DNA from: Corynebacterium accolens
Lineage (GTDB): Bacteria > Actinomycetota > Actinomycetes > Mycobacteriales > Mycobacteriaceae
NCBI RefSeq assembly: GCF_030515985.1
Contig: NZ_CP100376.1
Location: 123,925 to 129,183 of the forward strand
Reading direction: 5' to 3'
DNA length: 5,259 bases
The position numbers and the translations under genes were made by a program. Positions 1-5,259 of the stretch are shown here, one piece after another. Positions within the stretch are counted from its first letter, which is position 1. The number at the start of each line of letters is the position of its first letter. The notes beneath the pieces were generated by a model. The model made no database searches and was not told the origin of the DNA. It was given only the letters and a program-made list of their open reading frames with translations.

Positions 1-248
1 CCCTCGGCGAGTTTCCCGCCGTGGTGGCAGATGCCGCGGAACTGCGCGAGCCGCACCGAGTGGCGCGCTATGCCGAAGAGCTGGCGGGCGTGTTCCACCG
101 TTTTTACGACACCTGCCAGGTCCTGCCCAAGGCGGGGGAGGAAGAGCAGCCCATTCACAGCGCACGCCTCGCATTGGCGGAAGCATCCCGCGTCGTCCTG
201 TCCAATGCCTTGACCATGGTGGGCGTGAGCGCACCGGAGAAGATGTAA
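1..248 (+). CDS. argS: arginyl-tRNA synthetase, C-terminal end (partial)
   Basis: This is the 3' end of a gene that begins left of the window; 81 complete codons are visible from base 3 to the TAA at 246–248. The product charges tRNA-Arg with arginine in the cytoplasm. The visible part is the end of the DALR-type anticodon-binding domain: an [20 protein letters not shown] stretch, then a CQVLP turn, then a helix with [16 protein letters not shown] and the terminal VGVSAPEKM, which is the typical ArgRS C-terminus (usual form ..LLGVSAPERM). The catalytic HIGH and KMSKS motifs lie outside the window. The stop codon directly abuts the lysA start, so the two genes are co-transcribed, as known for the argS–lysA operon of C. 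glutamicum. Identity rests on the family-typical C-terminal motif and this neighbour. Confidence 0.93.
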   Translation, partial: LGEFPAVVADAAELREPHRVARYAEELAGVFHRFYDTCQVLPKAGEEEQPIHSARLALAEASRVVLSNALTMVGVSAPEKM

Positions 249-1586
249 ATGGCTGATTTCAACGAGCTACCCGCGCACGTGTGGCCGCGGAACGTGAGCC
301 GCCAAGAGGACGGCGTCGTTACCGTGGCGGAAGTGCCCTTGCCGGATTTGGCAGAGGAATTCCAGACTCCGCTCTACGTCTTCGATGAGGACGACTTCCG
401 CTCGCGGTGCCAAGATATGGCGCGTGCCTTCGGCGGGCCGGATCACGTGCACTATGCTTCCAAGGCGTTCATTTCCAAAAAGGTAGTGCAGTGGGTCAAT
501 GAAGAGGGCCTGTGCCTCGATGCTGCCGCGCTCAATGAATTAAAGATTGCGCTCGCCGCAGAGTTCCCAGCCGCGCGCATTACCGCGCACGGCAATAATA
601 AGGACGAGGAATACCTGCGCCTGTGCGTGGATGCGGGCGTGGGCCACGTGGTCATCGATAATGAGCAGGAGCTCGAAGAGCTCAACCGTATCGCCGGTGA
701 GGCGGGCGTGGTGCAGCCGGTGATGATTCGCGTCAAGCCGGGCGTGGACGCGCATACCCACGAGTTCGTGGCCACCTCGCACGAGGACCAGAAATTCGGT
801 ATTTCCCTGGCCACGGGTGCGGCTTTTGCTGCCGCGAAGCGCTGCCTCGAGGTGGATAACCTCCACTTGAGCGGACTGCACTGCCACGTGGGCTCCCAGG
901 TCTTTAATGCTGAGGGCTTTAAGCTCGCCGCCGAGCGCGTGCTGGAGCTCTACCGCCAAATCCACACCGAGCTGGGCGTTGACCTTGCCGAGCTGGATTT
1001 GGGCGGCGGCTTTGGTATTCCATATATGCCCTATGAGGAAGCGCTGGATATTGACCGCGTGGCAAAGGACATGCTGCGAGCTGTGGACCAAACCGCGGAA
1101 GAACTCGACATTAAGGCGCCGTTCCTCCTCGTGGAGCCGGGTCGCTCCTTGGTGGCGGGTTCTGCCGTGACCGTCTACCGCGTGGGCACGGTCAAGGACG
1201 TGGAAACCGGCAAGGCCGATTTGCCGGTGCGCCGTTATATTTCCATCGACGGGGGAATGTCCGATAATATCCGCCCCGCGCTCTATGGTTCCGAATACGA
1301 TGTGCGCCTGGTGAACCGCTTTAGCGATGGTGAGATGGTGCCCTCGCGCATCGTGGGCTTCCACTGCGAATCCGGCGATATCTTGCTAGAAGAAGGCGAA
1401 TTGCCCAATGATATCCAGTCGGGGGACTTGCTCGCCTTCGCGGCCACCGGTGGGTATCAGTACATGATGTCGTCTCGGTATAACGGCGCGGTGCGCCCGG
1501 CTGTGGTGGCAACGCGCGTGGGAAATACCAAACCCATGCTGCGGCGCGAAACCATCGAGGACCTCTTGTCCTTGGAAGTGGATTAA
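249..1586 (+). CDS. lysA: diaminopimelate decarboxylase
   Basis: This PLP enzyme decarboxylates meso-2,6-diaminopimelate to L-lysine, the last step of lysine biosynthesis, in the cytoplasm. At 445 aa it has the same length as I recall for C. glutamicum LysA. The fold-III alanine-racemase-like barrel comes first, with the PLP lysine K72 in HYASKA, then HGNNK (114–118), [11 protein letters not shown] (163–173), HCHVGSQ (211–217) and the phosphate-binding LDLGGGFG (249–256), and EPGRS (296–300). The C-terminal beta domain holds DGGMSDN (334–340), CESGD (373–377, with the Cys that acts across the dimer) and GGYQY (401–405), where most homologues have GAY. The ATG at 249 immediately follows the argS TAA. 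A GGAG at 236–239, inside the argS end, sits 9 bases upstream and supports this start. A terminator-like hairpin follows the stop. Expression is probably driven from the argS promoter, outside the window. Confidence 0.97.
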   Translation: MADFNELPAHVWPRNVSRQEDGVVTVAEVPLPDLAEEFQTPLYVFDEDDFRSRCQDMARAFGGPDHVHYASKAFISKKVVQWVNEEGLCLDAAALNELKIALAAEFPAARITAHGNNKDEEYLRLCVDAGVGHVVIDNEQELEELNRIAGEAGVVQPVMIRVKPGVDAHTHEFVATSHEDQKFGISLATGAAFAAAKRCLEVDNLHLSGLHCHVGSQVFNAEGFKLAAERVLELYRQIHTELGVDLAELDLGGGFGIPYMPYEEALDIDRVAKDMLRAVDQTAEELDIKAPFLLVEPGRSLVAGSAVTVYRVGTVKDVETGKADLPVRRYISIDGGMSDNIRPALYGSEYDVRLVNRFSDGEMVPSRIVGFHCESGDILLEEGELPNDIQSGDLLAFAATGGYQYMMSSRYNGAVRPAVVATRVGNTKPMLRRETIEDLLSLEVD

Positions 1587-1595
1587 GTCAGTACT

Positions 1596-1644
1596 ACCCC
1601 CGTTAAGCAGGTGCCGCATTCGGCCCGTGCGGCGGGGGTTTTCT
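1596..1644 (+). terminator. stem-loop terminator after argS-lysA
   Basis: An outer 7-bp stem pairs ACCCCCG (1596–1602) with CGGGGGT (1633–1639). It stacks on an inner 5-bp stem, CCGCA (1614–1618) with TGCGG (1628–1632). The 3' arms are contiguous and 11 unpaired bases bulge on the 5' side. The 3' arm runs into TTTTCT. It begins 9 bases after the lysA stop, the expected place for an intrinsic terminator of the argS–lysA transcript. The large bulge and short T-run suggest incomplete termination. Confidence 0.65.
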
Positions 1645-1673
1645 GTAGCTGAACGAATATTATCCCCCGCATG

Positions 1674-1703
1674 TCGCAATATAGACAGCTCGTTCTGTAT
1701 AGT
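1674..1703 (+). promoter_or_regulatory. candidate hom-thrB promoter
   Basis: TATAGT at 1698–1703 is a good sigma-70/SigA-type -10 (5 of 6 to TATAAT), preceded directly by TG. The -35 region is weak: TCGCAA at 1674–1679 with an 18-bp spacer is the best match and shares only 3 of 6 bases with TTGACA, which is common in Corynebacterium. A start near 1710 would leave a leader of about 55 bases before the hom ATG. The position, after the lysA terminator and before hom, fits hom–thrB being transcribed separately in C. glutamicum. The exact start site is inferred. Confidence 0.5.
1682..1697 (+). promoter_or_regulatory. McbR-like operator candidate in the hom promoter
   Basis: TAGAC (1682–1686), six bases, then TTCTG (1693–1697) matches 8 of 10 defined positions of the McbR operator TAGAC-N6-GTCTA: a perfect left half and 3 of 5 in the right half. 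It lies between the -35 and -10 of the hom promoter candidate, where a bound repressor would block RNA polymerase. McbR is the TetR-type repressor of sulfur and methionine metabolism in C. glutamicum, and hom is a known target there. The site is also part of a looser dyad, TATA...TATA, from 1680 to 1701. The assignment is inference from the motif and the gene it precedes. Confidence 0.4.
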
Positions 1704-1735
1704 GTCCTGTAGCCGCGTAAAGCGGGGGACATTTT
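1703..1735 (+). other. second stem-loop plus T-run before hom
   Basis: TGTCC (1703–1707) pairs with GGACA (1727–1731), enclosing CCGC (1713–1716) with GCGG (1722–1725) around a 5-base loop. TTTT follows at 1732–1735. The shape is terminator-like but weak, with an asymmetric internal loop. Its 5' arm overlaps the last base of the -10 hexamer, so only RNA reading through from lysA could form the whole structure; a transcript from the hom promoter would keep just the inner CCGC/GCGG hairpin near its 5' end. Confidence 0.25.
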
Positions 1736-1753
1736 CCACCACTAAACCAACAT

Positions 1754-1757
1754 GGAG
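1754..1757 (+). promoter_or_regulatory. ribosome binding site that fixes the hom start
   Basis: GGAG at 1754–1757 lies 7 bases before the ATG at 1765. This, together with the conserved N-terminus starting at that ATG, excludes the longer in-frame start at 1627, which lies inside the lysA terminator. Confidence 0.75.
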
Positions 1758-1764
1758 ACGGACT

Positions 1765-3108
1765 ATGGATGCTTCAAACAGTGAGCTACAGCTACATTCG
1801 CGTACCGGCAAGGGCGAAGGCGAAACCGTTGGCATTGCACTGCTTGGATTCGGCACCGTGGGCGCGGAAGTCTTCCGCCTCTTAGATGAAAATGCGGATG
1901 CCTTTGCTCACCGCATCGGCGGGCCGGCAGAGATCCGCGGCATCGCAATCCAGAACAAGAACAAGCTGCGCCCGGGCGTGCCTAATGAGCTGCTGACTGA
2001 TGATGCCAAGGCCCTGATCTCCCGCGATGATATCGACATGGTGGTGGAGGTTATCGGCGGTATCGATTTCCCGCGCGAGCTGGTTTTGACCGCGCTTAAT
2101 TCCGGCAAGTCTGTGGTGACGGCTAATAAGGCGCTCGTTGCCGCGCATGCTGATGAATTGGCCGAGGCTGCGGAACGCTCCGGGGTTGACCTCTACTTTG
2201 AGGCCGCCGTGGCCGCCGCCATTCCGGTTGTGGGTATGCTGCGCCGCTCCCTGGCGGGCGACCAAATCGAGCGCATTTCCGGCATCGTCAACGGCACGAC
2301 CAACTACATCCTGGATGCCATGGAGTCCACCGGCGCCACCTATGACGAAGCCCTGGCGGAAGCTACCCGCTTGGGCTATGCCGAGGCGGATCCCACCGCG
2401 GACGTGGAGGGCCACGACGCAGCATCGAAGGCCGCCATCATGGCCTCCATCGGCTTCCACACCCGCGTGAAGTTCGAGGACGTGCACTGCGAGGGCATTA
2501 CCGATATCACTGCAGACGATATCGCCGCGGCAAACGATGCCGGCTATTCCATCAAGCTGCTGGCCATTTGTGAGCGCCTCCGCCGCGAGGATGGATCCGA
2601 AGTGGTCAACGCGCGCGTGCACCCGACCCTGGTGGCTAAGGATCACCCGCTGGCTTCTGTCAGTGAGTCCTATAACGCCATCTTCGTCGAGGCTGAAGCC
2701 GCCGGGTCGCTCATGTTCTACGGCAATGGTGCCGGCGGCAACCCTACTGCCTCGGCAGTGCTTGGCGATGTCGTCGGTGCCGCCCGCAATATCGTGCACG
2801 GCGGTCGCGCGCCTGGCGAGAATACCTACGCCAACCTGCCCATTGCAGACTTTGGCGAGGTCGATACCCGCTTCCACATCGATATGGAAGTCCAGGACCG
2901 CGCCGGCGTCTTGGAAGCCATTTCGGCGCTCTTCGCACAGCATGGGGTATCCCTGCGCACCGTGCGCCAAGAAGACGGCGAGGACACCGCGCGCCTTATC
3001 GTGGTCACCCACGCCGCCAAGGAAGCAACCCTGGAAAACATCGTCTCCGCCTTGGGCGAGCTCGATGAGGTCAAGGCCGTTCACTCGGTCATCCGCCTGG
3101 GCAGCTAA
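1765..3108 (+). CDS. hom: homoserine dehydrogenase (ACT-domain, threonine-regulated)
   Basis: The enzyme reduces L-aspartate 4-semialdehyde to L-homoserine with NAD(P)H, the entry to the threonine and methionine branch. From the ATG at 1765 it is 447 aa, against 445 in C. glutamicum. The N-terminal Rossmann domain has the dinucleotide loop GFGTVG (28–33) and VTANKAL (118–124). The catalytic and dimer part has [11 protein letters not shown] (173–183) and a [20 protein letters not shown] block (204–223), in which D218 and K222 match the catalytic Asp and Lys of the family. A linker leads to a C-terminal ACT domain at about 370–445, the threonine-binding brake. G381, in the DRAGVLEAI stretch, aligns with G378 of C. 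glutamicum Hom, where a change to Glu relieves threonine inhibition; the wild-type glycine is kept here. An extended ORF runs back to 1627, but its extra 46 residues fall in the terminator and promoter region. thrB follows after 23 bp, so the two form an operon. Confidence 0.97.
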   Translation: MDASNSELQLHSRTGKGEGETVGIALLGFGTVGAEVFRLLDENADAFAHRIGGPAEIRGIAIQNKNKLRPGVPNELLTDDAKALISRDDIDMVVEVIGGIDFPRELVLTALNSGKSVVTANKALVAAHADELAEAAERSGVDLYFEAAVAAAIPVVGMLRRSLAGDQIERISGIVNGTTNYILDAMESTGATYDEALAEATRLGYAEADPTADVEGHDAASKAAIMASIGFHTRVKFEDVHCEGITDITADDIAAANDAGYSIKLLAICERLRREDGSEVVNARVHPTLVAKDHPLASVSESYNAIFVEAEAAGSLMFYGNGAGGNPTASAVLGDVVGAARNIVHGGRAPGENTYANLPIADFGEVDTRFHIDMEVQDRAGVLEAISALFAQHGVSLRTVRQEDGEDTARLIVVTHAAKEATLENIVSALGELDEVKAVHSVIRLGS

Positions 3109-3131
3109 ATCGGTTCGATATATTAGTCACC

Positions 3132-4061
3132 ATGAGCATCGAAGTTGAAGTCGGCACCAAAGCGATAGTCACCGTCCCCGCCTCCACGGCGAATTTGGGA
3201 CCGGGATATGACACCCTCGGCATGTCACTGAGCATGTACGACACCGCCGAGGTGGAGGTCATTCCCTCCGGCCTCGAGGTGGAGATTTTTGGCGAGGGGG
3301 CAGAAGAGCTCCCACGCGATGGATCGCACCTGATGGTCAAGGCCATCCGGTCCGCACTATCTGCCGCCGAAGCCACGGTGCCAGGGCTGCGCGTGGTATC
3401 GCATAATACGATTCCCCAATCGCGCGGCTTGGGCTCTTCTGCCTCCACGGCGGTCGCCGGCGTGGCCGCGGGCAATGCGTTGGCAGGCAGCCCGCTGATC
3501 CAAAAACAGCTGGTGCAATTGTCCTCGGCGTTTGAGGGACACCCGGATAATGCCGCGGCCTCGGTGCTGGGCAGCGCCGTGGTCTCGTGGACGACGGTGC
3601 CCGTCGATGGCCGCTCCTTGCCGGAATACAAGGCCGCTACCATCAACGTGCATCCCGATATCCGGGCGACCGCGTTGGTGCCGGATTCCCACGCCTCCAC
3701 CCAGGCGGTGCGCCGCGTGCTGCCCTCGCACGTGACGCATTCCGATGCCGCCTTTAACGTCTCCCGCACCGCCGTCCAGGTAGCCGCATTGCAGAATTAC
3801 CCGGAATTACTGTGGGAAGGCACCCGCGACCGCTTGCACCAGCCGTATCGCGCAGACGTGCTCCCCGTGACCGCGGAGTGGGTGAACCGCCTGCGCAACC
3901 GCGGGTACGCCGCCTATCTTTCTGGGGCGGGGCCGACGGTGATGGTGCTGCACACGGAGGACATCGACGAGAGCATTCTTGATGATGCCCGCGAGCAGGG
4001 CCTGCGCGTCTTCGATCTCAAGGTCGCGGGCCCAGTCCGCGTGGAAGTTACACAGGCTTAA
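3132..4061 (+). CDS. thrB: homoserine kinase
   Basis: This GHMP-family kinase phosphorylates L-homoserine to O-phospho-L-homoserine with ATP, feeding threonine synthase. It has 309 aa, the C. glutamicum length. The substrate-side motif [17 protein letters not shown] covers 14–30. The glycine-rich ATP loop [13 protein letters not shown] covers 95–107, [10 protein letters not shown] (135–144) follows, and the GHMP C-terminal motif [12 protein letters not shown] is at 262–273. [13 protein letters not shown] (228–240) is a strongly conserved family block. The ATG at 3132 gives the family N-terminus; no purine-rich Shine-Dalgarno sequence stands before it (the 23-bp gap from hom is AT-rich and ends TCACC), so it may depend on translational coupling to hom. 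thrC is not next door, as in other corynebacteria. The last 14 bases overlap the end of the convergent arnR-like gene. Confidence 0.97.
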   Translation: MSIEVEVGTKAIVTVPASTANLGPGYDTLGMSLSMYDTAEVEVIPSGLEVEIFGEGAEELPRDGSHLMVKAIRSALSAAEATVPGLRVVSHNTIPQSRGLGSSASTAVAGVAAGNALAGSPLIQKQLVQLSSAFEGHPDNAAASVLGSAVVSWTTVPVDGRSLPEYKAATINVHPDIRATALVPDSHASTQAVRRVLPSHVTHSDAAFNVSRTAVQVAALQNYPELLWEGTRDRLHQPYRADVLPVTAEWVNRLRNRGYAAYLSGAGPTVMVLHTEDIDESILDDAREQGLRVFDLKVAGPVRVEVTQA

Positions 4062-4707
4062 TCTCGATCTGGCAGACCTCGGGGCGCTGCATCGGGGTTA
4101 AGGCAATGTCCGTGTCCGTGCCGCTGGCTTCTTGCAAAAAGCCAGCGTGTATGGCGCAGACAAAGGGGCTCGGCGTGGTCCCGGAGGAGACGAACGGGCA
4201 GGCATTCAGCTCGATTTCGGAAGGATCCGCGCCCTGCGAAGGATCAAACCCCATATCGCGCAGGGTGGCAAAGAGGGTATCGAGCGCGCCGCTCTGGATA
4301 TCCGCGCCCGTAGCGCGCGCCCATTGCCGCCCCAATTCCCGGGCCTGTGGGGAAGAGAAATCATCGAGCTCTTCCTTGCCCGCGAGCATGGAGGTCAGCA
4401 CGCTAATGAGGCTGACGTATTCCTCTGCGATGGCACGGTTATCCGGCACGCGGGCCTGGTACACCAGGGAAGGGCGCCCGCGCCCAGAGCTGCGTTCTGG
4501 AACGGCGGTGATGGCGCCAACCTGAATGAGCTCATCGATGTGCCCGCGCGCGGTATTGACGTGCATGCCTAAATCTTTTGCTACCTCCGCTGCACGGGCT
4601 CCTCGCGAATAATGCTGCAGCTGCGTGAGCACCTCGCGCTGCTTAGGAGATAGCTTGAGCGCTTCTGGGAAAAGGTCGGAGCTGGGGCGTGGGAGCGAAT
4701 TGGGCAT
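4048..4707 (-). CDS. arnR: ArnR-like winged-helix regulator with three C-terminal cysteines
   Basis: This is a probable cytoplasmic transcription regulator of 219 aa. A DNA-binding winged helix occupies about 18–85: [13 protein letters not shown] starts it, [22 protein letters not shown] is the helix-turn-helix (39–60), and [12 protein letters not shown] (73–84) is the wing. A helical middle (90–150) probably forms the dimer. The C-terminal part resembles the metal or Fe-S region of SufR-type regulators, with C170 (NACPF), C184 and H187 (FVCAIHAGF) and C212 (VCQIEI). In C. glutamicum the gene just beyond thrB is arnR, an Fe-S, NO-responsive repressor of narKGHJI and hmp, so the call rests on position, fold and cysteines. 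The ATG at 4707 is chosen because it begins 4 bases after the modC stop, with a weak GAAG (4716–4719) 8 bases ahead. An earlier ATG at 4803 would overlap modC by 92 bases and add an unlikely hydrophobic leader. The nar genes are not in view. The family is fairly sure; the exact orthology is less so. Confidence 0.72.
   Translation of the reverse strand: MPNSLPRPSSDLFPEALKLSPKQREVLTQLQHYSRGARAAEVAKDLGMHVNTARGHIDELIQVGAITAVPERSSGRGRPSLVYQARVPDNRAIAEEYVSLISVLTSMLAGKEELDDFSSPQARELGRQWARATGADIQSGALDTLFATLRDMGFDPSQGADPSEIELNACPFVSSGTTPSPFVCAIHAGFLQEASGTDTDIALTPMQRPEVCQIEIKPV
4122..4147. repeat. 9-bp perfect inverted repeat inside the arnR-like 3' end
   Basis: CGCTGGCTT (4122–4130) and AAGCCAGCG (4139–4147) are exact reverse complements around an 8-base loop. 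The repeat lies 61 bases past the thrB stop on the + strand and within the coding part of the arnR-like gene on the - strand. Neither strand has a T-run after it. It could act as a U-less terminator or processing stop for thrB read-through, or it may be chance in GC-rich coding DNA. Confidence 0.35.
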
Positions 4708-4711
4708 GCGA

Positions 4712-5259
4712 TTAACTTCGTATCTCTGGGTGCTGATGAGGGGCTTGATTAACAGAAATCTTATCTTTAGCCACGCTATAGGATACGGTATTTCCTGTAT
4801 CAATGCCTAAAGCCGTCTGCCTACTGACCGGCACGGTAATGGTGTGTCCGCCCATATCCAGGCTCAGCCGGGCACCCGCCATGCTGGCCGCTTCCACCGC
4901 GATGACCTTGGTAGACCAGTGATTGACCCCGGTAGAGGCTTCAGAGGTAAGGTGCATGTCGCTTGGCTTAAACGTGACCACTACCTTATCGCCGGCGCGG
5001 AGATCGCTCGCGTCACCGGTGATGGTTGTGCTCCCGCAAGAGACGATGGTCTCGGTAGCGGTGGCGGCTTTGACGGTACCTTCTACGCGGTTGAGCCCGG
5101 CGATGGAAGCCACGAAGCCGGTGGGCGGGACATCGAGTAAATCCGCAGCCGAGCCGTGGGCGATGACGTTGCCGGAATTCATGACCACCATGTCATCGGC
5201 AAGCCCAGCAATATCCAGCGCATTATGGGTCACCAGCAGCGTGGTCCGGTCGCGGCGGG
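4712..5259 (-). CDS. modC: molybdate ABC transporter ATP-binding protein, C-terminal part (partial)
   Basis: The gene runs off the right edge; about 181 C-terminal residues are visible, ending in a TAA at 4712–4714. ModC powers molybdate import as the cytoplasmic ATPase of ModABC. The fragment opens with RRDRTTLLVTHNALDIAGLA, the end of an ABC nucleotide-binding domain with the H-loop histidine in VTHNALD, and continues through the D-loop-distal strand NSGNVIAHGSAADLL. TGFVASIAGLNRVEGTV is the junction typical of ModC, followed by two consecutive TOBE/mop-like halves (from VEGTV to about FKPSDMHL, then from WSTKVIAVEA to KDKISV). This di-mop arrangement binds molybdate and is regulatory in E. 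coli ModC. Walker A, signature and Walker B motifs are out of view. A short polar tail ends the protein 4 bases before the arnR-like gene, suggesting co-transcription. A sulfate, polyamine or iron importer ATPase is possible, but the IAGLN junction and the mop pair favour molybdate. Confidence 0.82.
   Translation of the reverse strand, partial: RRDRTTLLVTHNALDIAGLADDMVVMNSGNVIAHGSAADLLDVPPTGFVASIAGLNRVEGTVKAATATETIVSCGSTTITGDASDLRAGDKVVVTFKPSDMHLTSEASTGVNHWSTKVIAVEAASMAGARLSLDMGGHTITVPVSRQTALGIDTGNTVSYSVAKDKISVNQAPHQHPEIRS
4775..4803 (-). promoter_or_regulatory. candidate arnR promoter inside the modC 3' end
   Basis: On the - strand, TTGATA (4803–4798, 5 of 6 to TTGACA) is followed after exactly 17 bases by TATAGC (4780–4775, 4 of 6 to TATAAT). 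The stretch 4745–4805 is clearly more AT-rich than the surrounding coding DNA. A start near 4768 would leave about 60 bases of leader before the ATG at 4707. An inverted repeat, GATAC (4782–4786) with GTATC (4797–4801) separated by 10 bases, overlaps the -35 and spacer and could be an operator. It lies within modC coding sequence, so function is inferred. Confidence 0.45.

Noticed and set aside
668..682. GAGCTC-GAA-GAGCTC repeat in lysA
   Set aside because: It simply encodes the acidic helix QELEELN; no sign of function beyond the protein.
540..1364. 274-codon open frame on the - strand opposite lysA
   Set aside because: Shadow of lysA: its residues follow from the reverse complement of conserved LysA codons and resemble no family.
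1658..1663. TATTAT as an alternative -10 for hom
   Set aside because: The -35 position would fall in the G-run of the terminator arm, with no resemblance to TTGACA.
1627..1764. 46-residue N-terminal extension of hom from an earlier ATG
   Set aside because: It runs through the 3' arm of the lysA terminator and the promoter, has no ribosome binding site, and the known Hom N-terminus aligns with the ATG at 1765.
1752..1784. 10-codon ORF ([10 protein letters not shown]) overlapping the hom start in another frame
   Set aside because: Its first codons contain the hom ribosome binding site, it has no such site of its own, and it has no run of Thr, Ile, Met or Lys codons that would suit a leader peptide.
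1882..3084. 400-codon open frame on the - strand opposite hom
   Set aside because: It mirrors the GC-biased codons of hom, has no recognisable domain, and hom itself is certain.
4106..4572. Two overlapping + strand open frames of about 140 codons opposite the arnR-like gene
   Set aside because: No domain or ribosome binding site; the winged helix and cysteine motifs on the - strand explain this stretch.
4708..4803. 32-residue N-terminal extension of the arnR-like gene
   Set aside because: It overlaps modC out of frame by 92 bases and covers the promoter candidate; the inner ATG sits neatly after the modC stop.

Overview
This window looks like a conserved chromosomal block from a Corynebacterium of moderately high GC. 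The basis is the gene order argS–lysA–hom–thrB followed by a convergent ArnR-like regulator. The Hom and ThrB sequences also agree closely, along most of their length, with what I recall of the C. glutamicum proteins. The species cannot be fixed from the sequence alone. I see no mobile element, CRISPR array, tRNA or rRNA, and no gene-free stretch over 300 bases; the longest gap is 1587–1764.

Left part (1–3108, + strand). The window opens in the last 81 codons of argS (arginyl-tRNA synthetase). lysA (diaminopimelate decarboxylase) starts on the base after the argS stop, so the two form one transcription unit. A stem-loop with a short T-run closes lysA. The 178-bp gap that follows carries a candidate promoter, a TAGAC-type operator candidate resembling an McbR site, and several mutually complementary C-rich and G-rich arms. 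hom (homoserine dehydrogenase with a C-terminal ACT domain) begins at 1765, not at the longer ORF start at 1627.

Middle (3132–4061, + strand). thrB (homoserine kinase) follows hom after 23 bp, giving the usual hom–thrB operon without thrC. LysA makes lysine in the last step of the DAP branch. Hom and ThrB draw aspartate semialdehyde towards threonine, with homoserine also feeding methionine. The window therefore joins the end of one branch of the aspartate pathway to the entry of the other.

Right part (4048–5259, - strand). A winged-helix regulator with three C-terminal cysteines, probably arnR (NO/Fe-S-type repressor of nitrate respiration), overlaps the end of thrB tail-to-tail by 14 bp. 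Four bases upstream of its start lies the end of modC, the ATPase of the molybdate ABC transporter, which is cut by the right edge. A TTGATA-N17-TATAGC promoter candidate with an overlapping inverted repeat lies inside the 3' end of modC and could give arnR its own transcript. A regulator of a molybdoenzyme beside molybdate uptake makes biological sense. The genes are ordinary core genes; the points of interest are regulatory.
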